Assembly: GCA_030432855.1 (NCBI GenBank)
Contig: JAUILM010000010.1
Location: forward strand, 1 to 22,456
DNA: 22,456 nucleotides
DNA from: Bacteroidia bacterium
GTDB taxonomy: Bacteria > Bacteroidota > Bacteroidia > Chitinophagales > Saprospiraceae
Reading direction: 5' to 3'
Part shown: piece by piece, positions 16,523 through 22,456 of the stretch
Layout of the letters: every line of letters begins with the position of its first letter
Numbering within the stretch: the first letter of the stretch is position 1
Notes under the pieces: generated by a model
Databases searched by the model: none
What the model was told of the DNA's origin: nothing
What the model saw: the letters and a program-made list of their open reading frames with translations, nothing else
Position numbers and translations under genes: made by a program

Positions 16523-17791
16523 ATGAATTTGCAAGCCACGCTTATTTCATGGAGGAGTGACAAAGCACCGCTTTTTACTATGTATGCTGCTTTTGCAGCT
16601 TTTTTAACATACTTCAGTATGTATGGCTTCCGGAAGCCCTTTTCCGCAGCTACTTTTGGGATGTATGACGCCGTTCTGGGTATTGATTATAAGATGTGGT
16701 TGATTTTTTCCCAACTTTTGGGATATGCGATTTCAAAATATATTGGAATCAAGTTTGTTTCTGAATTAAAACCTGCTTATCGGATCGCCTACCTTCTGGG
16801 GTTGGTAGGGATCGCGGAAGTGGCACTGCTGATCTTTTGGCTGGTCCCGGCACCTATTAATATTATCCTTTTATTTTTTAATGGTCTTCCGCTTGGATTG
16901 ATTTGGGGTATCGTATTTTCTTTTCTGGAAGGAAGGACTACTTCTGAATTTCTTGGCGCAGGTTTAAGTGTCAGTTTTATTGTAGCGTCCGGAGTCTCAA
17001 AATCCGTTGGAAAATTCTTGTTGCTAGAAGGAGTGTCCGAACAAATGATGCCATTTGCTGCGGGCTTGGTTTTTACCATTCCCTTGCTGCTGGGTGCATG
17101 GCTGCTAGGTGCTATACCGGATCAGTCAGAACAAGACCGGAAGGCCAGGGTGGAAAGAATCACAATGAATCGGCACGATCGAAGAAGATATGTTGCTGCA
17201 AATGGTTTGGGCATTCTGCTGGTTGTTATGTTCTATTTTTTATTGACCGCACTTCGTGATTTCCGGGACAATTTTGCGTCAGAAATTTGGATAGAGTTGG
17301 GTTATGGAGATCAGGCATCTATTTTTACCTGGACTGAAATCCCTGTGGCTATTATTGTATTACTAATGATCAGTAGTATGATCTTTATAAAGGATAATCG
17401 CTATGCATTTAAGATGAATCATTGGCTGGTAGGTGCGGGAGCTGCCGTTCTGATCGGAAGTACGATTTCTTTTTGGATAGGGATTATTTCACCAGTATTG
17501 TGGATGGTTCTGCTGGGGTTAGGCTTGTTTATGTCGTATGTGCCTTTCAATTGCATCTTCTTTGATCGCATGGTGTCGGCCGTAGGCAGACCTGCCAACG
17601 CGGGTTTTTTGATCTACATCGCTGATTCCGTAGGATATGTGGGATCAGTGGGATTGTTAGTCTGCAAAAACTTTCTCACCTCGGATGGTGCCTGGATAGA
17701 CTTTTTAAGTATTACATCGCTCTTGATCGGTGTCCTGGGCATTTTATTGATGTCAGGCGCCTGGCAATATTTCAGAGCAAAAATCACTTAA
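16523..17791 (+). CDS. DUF5690-family 12-helix transporter (MFS-like), predicted phosphonate importer
   Basis: The 422-residue membrane protein has twelve hydrophobic segments, for example 15-35 (PLFTMYAAFAAFLTYFSMYG), about 100-122 and about 395-415. The N-terminal FSMYGFRKPFSAATFG segment resembles the Arg-bearing N-terminal loop of organophosphate:phosphate antiporters such as GlpT/UhpT (YxxRxxF pattern), which bind phosphate groups. A basic cytoplasmic loop (RKARVERITMNRHDRRRY) lies between helices 6 and 7, as in the major facilitator fold. The family has no assigned function. Its place between PhnX-like and PLP-enzyme genes, 14 bp after the first, makes uptake of an aminophosphonate or export of a product the best guess. 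Confidence 0.8.
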   Translation: MNLQATLISWRSDKAPLFTMYAAFAAFLTYFSMYGFRKPFSAATFGMYDAVLGIDYKMWLIFSQLLGYAISKYIGIKFVSELKPAYRIAYLLGLVGIAEVALLIFWLVPAPINIILLFFNGLPLGLIWGIVFSFLEGRTTSEFLGAGLSVSFIVASGVSKSVGKFLLLEGVSEQMMPFAAGLVFTIPLLLGAWLLGAIPDQSEQDRKARVERITMNRHDRRRYVAANGLGILLVVMFYFLLTALRDFRDNFASEIWIELGYGDQASIFTWTEIPVAIIVLLMISSMIFIKDNRYAFKMNHWLVGAGAAVLIGSTISFWIGIISPVLWMVLLGLGLFMSYVPFNCIFFDRMVSAVGRPANAGFLIYIADSVGYVGSVGLLVCKNFLTSDGAWIDFLSITSLLIGVLGILLMSGAWQYFRAKIT

Positions 17792-17943
17792 CATTTACTT
17801 CATATTAGCCACGGGCATTTTATCTTTTTTTAATGCTATTGCCTTCCTCGTCTCCCAGATATCCGTGACATTTATGTCGAAATTAGTACCAAGGTTAGAT
17901 ACGAAAAGAAAATAAAGATTTTGTTAGCAGTAAACTAAAATGG

Positions 17944-18066
17944 AGATCTTACCAAAGCGCGTACTACTATACACAGCTTTCAAAGGAAAGCAAGATCTAT
18001 CATATGCAGTCCTTCATTTGTAGTTTATTTCTGAGCGATCAATCCCCTTGATCGCTCTTTTTTTTT
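17944..18066 (+). terminator. Structured leader plus intrinsic terminator upstream of the PLP-enzyme gene
   Basis: A perfect 10-bp hairpin GAGCGATCAA/TTGATCGCTC (18033-18042 with 18048-18057, loop TCCCC) is followed by nine T (18058-18066). Upstream lies an outer stem AGATCTT/AAGATCT (17944-17950 with 17992-17998) enclosing a hairpin GCTTTC-AAAG-GAAAGC (17976-17991). The T-run ends 19 bp before the ATG at 18086, leaving little room for a promoter. It therefore either attenuates read-through into the PLP gene or ends the upstream transcript. Confidence 0.75.
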
Positions 18067-18085
18067 AATTGATTTATTGGCAAAC

Positions 18086-19435
18086 ATGGAAATCCAACAA
18101 GGAGATCATAATCGATCAGCATTACGACAACAGTTTGTAGAGCAATTGTCTGATGAAACCAAAAAGCGCATAGAAGAGGATGCGCATCTTTATTTGCATC
18201 AGGCCCTCTCCAGTCCGGTAATGAATATTGTAAGCACGGTGAAGGGGCCCTACTTTTATGATTTGTCGGGAAATCAGTACCTGGATTGTCATGGAAACGG
18301 AGTCCACAATGTGGGGTTTAGTCATCCAAAGGTATTAGATGCTGCCAGAGCGATGTTGGACGCCTCACTCACTTTTAGTCCACGACGTCTTGGAAATGTG
18401 CCCTCTATTAAGTTGGCGAAGAAACTTGTGCAATTAGCCCCCGATGGTTTTGATCGGGTGTTATTTTGTCCCGGAGGATCAGAAGCCAATGAGATGGCGG
18501 TATTACTTGCCAGGTTGTATACTGGTAATTATAAGACACTTTCCTATTATGACAGCTTTCATGGTGCTACTGCACTTTCAGCGTCCATCGGTGGGAATCC
18601 TCACTTTACAGAAGGTTTCGGACCGATGATGTCAGGGTGTCTACATGTGGAATTTCCTTCCTACTATCGAAATCCCTGGAAACTCCCTGCTTACGAAAGG
18701 GAAAAAATTGATGACCTGTATATTCACCAGGTTCGAAGAGCATTTGCACAGAATCCAACGATCGCCGCCGTAGTAGCTACTCCCATCAGCTCATCTCCGC
18801 ATGTGCCAAGTAGTTATTATTGGATGCAGGTACGTGAGATCTGCAATCAGTATGGTGCACTCCTCATTTTTGATGAGATCGTCTGTGGATTGGGCCGGAC
18901 AGGTAAGCTATTTGCTACAGAGCATTATGTCGAGCCGGATATCATTGTGGTCGGTAAATCATTGGGTGGAGGGTTGATGCCATCCGCTGCGATCATTACA
19001 AAATCGAAGTTTAATGTCGGGGGTGAAAAGTCGGTCGGGCATTTCACACATGAGAAAAATCCCATAGCTGGAGCGGTTGGTCTCGAAGTGCTAGAAACCA
19101 TTGGCCGCGAAGGTCTGGTCAACAACGCGCAGCAGCAAGGTAGCTACCTGATGGATAAATTGATGGAATTGAAAGAAGAACACAGTATTATTGGTAATAT
19201 TGTAGGACGTGGACTCCTGGTGGGAATAGACCTTGTGACGGATCGAGCCAGAAAGAAAAAGGCGATTTCGGAAGCAGAGTGGATTATGTACTATTGTCAG
19301 CAGGCTGGGCTGAGTTTTAAAATTATTGATGGTAATACGATATCCTTGAGACCTGCACTAACCATCACCAGTGATCATGTAGATTTTATCTGTGAAACAC
19401 TTGATAGTGCATTTAAATCGGTATCAAATGATTAG
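18086..19435 (+). CDS. pbfA: Class III PLP enzyme, PbfA-like (R)-1-hydroxy-2-aminoethylphosphonate ammonia-lyase
   Basis: The 449-residue protein starts at the ATG (a TTG nine bases upstream is also open). Fold-type I class III aminotransferase motifs are present: CPGGSEANE (128-136) for the PLP phosphate, DSFHG (156-160), LLIFDEIVCGLGRTG (259-273) with D263 for the pyridine nitrogen, and the Schiff-base lysine K291 in VVGKSLGGG. The N-terminal EDAHLYLHQALSSPVMN and LDCHGNGVHNVGFSHPKV blocks, with LTFSPRR, look like the PbfA clade, which eliminates ammonia from (R)-1-hydroxy-2-aminoethylphosphonate to give phosphonoacetaldehyde. Location beside a PhnX-like gene supports this. An ordinary AEP or omega-amino transaminase is the main alternative. 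It overlaps the next gene by 8 bp. Confidence 0.78.
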   Translation: MEIQQGDHNRSALRQQFVEQLSDETKKRIEEDAHLYLHQALSSPVMNIVSTVKGPYFYDLSGNQYLDCHGNGVHNVGFSHPKVLDAARAMLDASLTFSPRRLGNVPSIKLAKKLVQLAPDGFDRVLFCPGGSEANEMAVLLARLYTGNYKTLSYYDSFHGATALSASIGGNPHFTEGFGPMMSGCLHVEFPSYYRNPWKLPAYEREKIDDLYIHQVRRAFAQNPTIAAVVATPISSSPHVPSSYYWMQVREICNQYGALLIFDEIVCGLGRTGKLFATEHYVEPDIIVVGKSLGGGLMPSAAIITKSKFNVGGEKSVGHFTHEKNPIAGAVGLEVLETIGREGLVNNAQQQGSYLMDKLMELKEEHSIIGNIVGRGLLVGIDLVTDRARKKKAISEAEWIMYYCQQAGLSFKIIDGNTISLRPALTITSDHVDFICETLDSAFKSVSND

Positions 19436-20501
19436 AGCAAATACTTGCATTATTCTTTTTCTGACTTTTCATACGCTTGTACAAGCACAGAAAACTGAAA
19501 ATCTCTTTCTTGTGACATTTGATGGATTGCGGTGGGAGGAATTATTTTCAGGAGCCGATCCAGAATTAATTGCCGATCTGACTTACGTTAAAGATACATC
19601 TGCTTTATTGGCAGCATATTGGGATGATGATCCAATGGTAAGAAGGCAGAGGTTATTGCCTTTTTTCTGGAGTACCCTATCAGAAAATGGTGCCATTTAT
19701 GGAAACCGGAATCTTGAAAATAAGGTCAATTGCAGCAATATTTTCTGGTTTTCTTATCCTGGATATGGAGAAATACTGGGAGGAAAAACAAATGCGCAGG
19801 CCATACATTCTAACGAGAAGATCCAAAACCCGGACACTACCTTCCTGGAGTATCTTAATATGCATGCTGACTTTCAAGGCAAAGTCGCTGCGTTTGCCTC
19901 GTGGGATGTCTTTCCCTACATTATTAATGAGGAAAGGAGCAAGGTACCTGTAAATGCAGGATTTGAAAAAGCAAAAGGTGATTTGTCACTAAAAGAATCA
20001 TTTTTGAATGAATTACAGGACCAAATTCCCAGCCCCTGGTCTACCGTGAGACTGGATGCTTTCACGCATAATTTCACCCTGGAATATCTGGATAAGCATT
20101 TGCCGCGTGTAGTTTATATTTCCTATGGAGAAACCGATGATTTTGCACATGATGGACGCTATGATCATTATTTAAACTCTGCTCATCAAACCGATAAATT
20201 TATCAGTGAATTATGGGATTATATTCAGCATCATCCTCAGTATAAAGACAAAACCTCATTGGTTATAACTACCGATCATGGCCGCGGTTCCTATAAAGAT
20301 GGCGAGTGGAAAAGTCATGGAAAAACCTATGTGGGATCTGACGCCATCTGGATGGTCGTGATGGGACCAGACACAGAAGCAAAAGGTGAGGTCAAGGAGG
20401 CGATGCAACTCTGGCAAAGACAAGTGGCTGGCACCTGTATGGATTTGTTAGATATGGAGGAGTTGTTACCTTCAGATCGGGGTCCTTCTATTCTTAAATA
20501 G
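19428..20501 (+). CDS. Exported alkaline-phosphatase-superfamily phosphodiesterase/phosphonate hydrolase-like protein
   Basis: The ATG at 19428 overlaps the PLP-gene stop by 8 bp and gives a 357-residue protein with a clear signal peptide (CIILFLTFHTLVQA, cleaved near residue 20); a GTG 36 bases upstream would spoil it. Alkaline-phosphatase-superfamily metal sites are visible: D32 in TFDGLRW, candidate nucleophile S109 in FSYPGYGEILGG, then D237/D238 and H241 in GETDDFAHDGRYDHY, D283/H284 in TTDHGRG and H298 in KSHG. This suits a two-zinc periplasmic type I phosphodiesterase or phosphonate monoester/phosphonoacetate hydrolase. Translational coupling to the PLP enzyme suggests it feeds the pathway, perhaps by freeing aminophosphonates from lipid or glycan esters. 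The substrate is inferred only. Confidence 0.82.
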   Translation: MIRANTCIILFLTFHTLVQAQKTENLFLVTFDGLRWEELFSGADPELIADLTYVKDTSALLAAYWDDDPMVRRQRLLPFFWSTLSENGAIYGNRNLENKVNCSNIFWFSYPGYGEILGGKTNAQAIHSNEKIQNPDTTFLEYLNMHADFQGKVAAFASWDVFPYIINEERSKVPVNAGFEKAKGDLSLKESFLNELQDQIPSPWSTVRLDAFTHNFTLEYLDKHLPRVVYISYGETDDFAHDGRYDHYLNSAHQTDKFISELWDYIQHHPQYKDKTSLVITTDHGRGSYKDGEWKSHGKTYVGSDAIWMVVMGPDTEAKGEVKEAMQLWQRQVAGTCMDLLDMEELLPSDRGPSILK

Positions 20502-20587
20502 TGAGTTGGATGCTGGTAGTTGGGAGCAATTTCTGACCATTTCGAGCACCACAATAAAAAGAGAACGTGTATTATTTATTAAAAATT

Positions 20588-20677
20588 CCCGGCATCTGGT
20601 ACCCGGCACCCGGCACCAAAACACACGGAGCCGTACCTATTTATTAAGAAACTCCGGATACCGGATACCGGATACCG
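20588..20677 (-). repeat. Hairpin made of 7-bp repeats, likely terminator of the minus-strand glycosyltransferase
   Basis: CCGGATA occurs three times in tandem at 20654-20674, and the CCCGGCA/TGGTACC-type heptads lie at 20588-20617. The arms 20598-20617 and 20657-20676 are inverted copies, differing at five positions. Every difference is a C-to-T transition, so a minus-strand RNA would pair them throughout using G-U pairs. CGGAG/CTCCG (20626-20630 with 20652-20656) continues the stem, and a U-run follows on the minus strand (A-run at 20581-20585). Confidence 0.65.
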
Positions 20678-20680
20678 TTT

Positions 20681-21706
20681 TCAATATAAAAAGCTATATC
20701 GAAGCGCCTGATAGCTTGTCATATTCGAAAAGACTCTGCGCGACAGTATTTCAGCCGCATTATCCGGATAGTATTTCTTAATGGGCTGATCAATTTCAAT
20801 CCACTGCTTTACTTCATTCTTAAAGCTGGCATTAACCCTTTCGATGACGCGAACACCCATTTTTTTCAATGCCGCTGCATTAGCCTGTTGTTCATAGTGA
20901 CCCTTAATGGGGATTGTGAGTAGTTTTTTTCCGAGGAACAAAGCCTCGGAAGGACCTTCAAATCCTGAGCCTAAAAATGCTCCCCGGCAGGTTCCAAAGG
21001 ATTCCAGCCATCGATGCTGGTCAATGGGCAATATTTTGAAATTATCAATTTGTACTGGAGAATCCACATCTCTGGAAAATATATGCCACTCGGTGTCTTT
21101 ACTAAAAGAAAGATGATTTATCAAATTTTTGGGTTCGAAGGATGGTAGATAGACGGTGTAATGATTGCCCTCTTCTGGAGTGATGTCGCGAATAGCCTGA
21201 CGAATGATTGGCGTCTCGATAAAGTCATCATATTTTTCAAAATGGAAACCAATGGGTCGGTCACAAGGTGCGAAATGTCTTAGCACCCATTCTCCCATTC
21301 GATTTTTTTTTGAGGGTCGTGGTGTAGATCCGGATAAGAAGGAAGCCTGATGACTTATGCCAATAACCGGAATATCTCTATGCCGGGCCGCCCAGGCTGT
21401 TATCGGTTCGAAGTCATTAAATATTAAGTCATATTGACGTAGGTCAAGACTGAGTACGTCCCTTATATATTTATGGAGGTGACTTTTTCGTGCGGTTTTC
21501 CAGAAGTTAATGCCACCATTATCATGGTAGATCAGACTAATGCCTCTTTTTTTTAGAGCGATCTCAAATGGAAGTTTGATTTGGGCCTGAGTGCCACTGA
21601 CGAGTACGTCTATATGACCGTACAGAGATAATTTGGGTATCATTTCCAGGGCCCTGGCCAAATGCCCGTTTCCTGTTGCCTGAGTAGCATAGAGTATTCT
21701 TCGCAT
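20681..21706 (-). CDS. MurG-like glycosyltransferase-family protein (GT-B fold)
   Basis: The 341-residue protein begins MRRILYATQATGNGHLARALEMI, the N-terminal Gly/His nucleotide-sugar loop of GT-B enzymes of the PF13528 (Glyco_trans_1_3) type. The C-terminal half has the donor-site pattern GAFLGSGFEGPSEALFLGKKLLTIPIKGHYEQQANAAALKKMGV, which is the MurG/UGT-like GGxxxxxEAL...P...EQ..NA arrangement with QQANA. Roles of relatives include glycolipid or cell-envelope glycan synthesis; donor and acceptor are unknown. No membrane helices or signal peptide are present. It is convergent with the phosphonate locus, with the repeat hairpin between. The 141-bp gap to the next minus-strand gene may hold its own promoter. 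Confidence 0.82.
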   Translation of the reverse strand: MRRILYATQATGNGHLARALEMIPKLSLYGHIDVLVSGTQAQIKLPFEIALKKRGISLIYHDNGGINFWKTARKSHLHKYIRDVLSLDLRQYDLIFNDFEPITAWAARHRDIPVIGISHQASFLSGSTPRPSKKNRMGEWVLRHFAPCDRPIGFHFEKYDDFIETPIIRQAIRDITPEEGNHYTVYLPSFEPKNLINHLSFSKDTEWHIFSRDVDSPVQIDNFKILPIDQHRWLESFGTCRGAFLGSGFEGPSEALFLGKKLLTIPIKGHYEQQANAAALKKMGVRVIERVNASFKNEVKQWIEIDQPIKKYYPDNAAEILSRRVFSNMTSYQALRYSFLY

Positions 21707-21847
21707 CTCTTTGCAAAGTTGATTTTGACAAAGCTATGCAATACCCTATCAGCAGATGTGTCAGAAAGTTCAAGAATATTATAATTATTTGTAAAGTAAG
21801 AAGCGAGCTTAAGTATGACCATATTGAATGGTAAAGATTATTACTTG

Positions 21848-22456
21848 TTAAGGCTTCAGCTGTCTGAGTCTTTCGTAAAGATGATCGGTATATCGGTCCC
21901 AGGTAAATTTTTGGGTCCAGGATGTTGCTCGTAAGGAGTATTTTTCATCCAAAGGCTCATTCATTATTTTTTTCATTGCCTTCGCTAGTTCATTGTCATT
22001 TCCCGTTTCAAAATATAGGGCTAAATCACCACCTACTTCAGGTAGACTGGAATTGGAGGTCGTGATGATCTTGCCACCACAGCTAAGAGCTTCCAGGACT
22101 GGAAATCCGAACCCCTCGTATTTACTGGGATAAATCATGGCAATGGAGTTTGTATGCAGTTGACGGGCCTGCTGTTTTGTTACGTAGCCTGGTAGGACAA
22201 TATCCGTTCGATAAGGATGTTGATCCAGAGCTTGATAAAATTCTTCAGTTTTCCATCCATCAGCACCGGCGATGATAAGTTTTGGTTTTAAATGCTTTGT
22301 GCTATCACGGACTTTCTGATAGGCTGAAAGCAACGTAGCGAGATCTTTTCGTGGCTCAATGGTGCCTAAGTAGTGAAAATAGGGTCCTTCGACACCCAGC
22401 TCCTGTAAAAGATTTCGTGAAGGATCCGGGTAGTAATCGGGGTCTGCGCCTAAATA
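21848..22456 (-). CDS. GT4-family glycosyltransferase, C-terminal part (5' end outside window)
   Basis: The frame stays open to the last base of the window and encodes at least 202 residues, so the apparent TTG start at 22333 is internal. Codons upstream of it read LGTIEPRKDLATLL, the conserved start of the GT4 C-terminal Rossmann domain. Further motifs are KLIIAGADGW, VLPGYV and YPSKYEGFGFPVLEALSCGGKIITTSNSSLPEVGGDLALYF, the E-x7-E retaining-transferase signature. This transfers a sugar from a nucleotide donor, probably in envelope or extracellular polysaccharide synthesis. It lies upstream of the MurG-like gene on the same strand. Confidence 0.9.
   Translation of the reverse strand, partial: YLGADPDYYPDPSRNLLQELGVEGPYFHYLGTIEPRKDLATLLSAYQKVRDSTKHLKPKLIIAGADGWKTEEFYQALDQHPYRTDIVLPGYVTKQQARQLHTNSIAMIYPSKYEGFGFPVLEALSCGGKIITTSNSSLPEVGGDLALYFETGNDNELAKAMKKIMNEPLDEKYSLRATSWTQKFTWDRYTDHLYERLRQLKP

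Noticed and set aside
18077..18085. TTG start for the PLP enzyme
   Set aside because: An ATG nine bases downstream is a better start and leaves more room after the terminator.
20588..20677. CRISPR-like or microsatellite array
   Set aside because: Units are 7 bp, contiguous and without spacers; the inverted-arm geometry fits a hairpin instead.

Overview
The window looks like a piece of a Bacteroidota chromosome with moderate to low G+C. The main evidence is the 1027-residue exported protein at 11089-14172, which ends in a type IX secretion system (T9SS) type A sorting domain. The DUF2911 protein, the DUF5690 transporter, weak ribosome binding sites and AT-rich intergenic regions fit this. No tRNA, rRNA, CRISPR array or intact transposase was seen. 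I cannot resolve the family or genus from the sequence alone.

Layout. Bases 1-5700 hold mostly unlinked plus-strand genes: the end of an AsmA-like membrane-anchored protein, a VOC/glyoxalase-fold protein, a zinc-ribbon two-helix membrane protein, an exported GH5-like glycosidase and an exported DUF2911 protein. A divergent PiT-type phosphate-permease-like gene follows (5951-6979). It converges on a minus-strand pair (GNAT acetyltransferase, then an Asp/Glu racemase-family protein), and a 166-bp centred palindrome fills the gap. Next, on the minus strand, come a three-domain persulfide dioxygenase/rhodanese protein (8482-9900), a 1.2-kb gene-free region (9901-11088) with several RNA-like dyads, and a T9SS-secreted beta-propeller/phytase-like protein (11089-14172).

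The most coherent system is at 14366-20501, a predicted aminophosphonate-degradation locus. A TIGR03364-type FAD-dependent oxidase gene is transcribed divergently from four genes: a PhnX-like phosphonatase (HAD fold, DMAGT nucleophile motif, cap lysine), a 12-helix DUF5690 transporter, a class III PLP enzyme resembling the (R)-1-hydroxy-2-aminoethylphosphonate ammonia-lyase PbfA, and an exported alkaline-phosphatase-superfamily hydrolase. The proposed flow is periplasmic release of an aminophosphonate from an ester, import by DUF5690, conversion to phosphonoacetaldehyde (or a close analogue) by the flavin oxidase or the PLP lyase, and C-P bond cleavage to phosphate by the HAD enzyme. No PhnW, C-P lyase or ABC phosphonate importer is visible. 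A strong intrinsic terminator with a structured leader lies 19 bp upstream of the PLP-enzyme start, which suggests attenuation control.

The right end (20681-22456) carries two minus-strand glycosyltransferase genes, one cut by the window edge. A hairpin built from 7-bp repeats separates them from the phosphonate locus. With the PiT-like permease and the phytase-like secreted protein, several unrelated genes in the window point to phosphorus acquisition, but their co-regulation is not shown.
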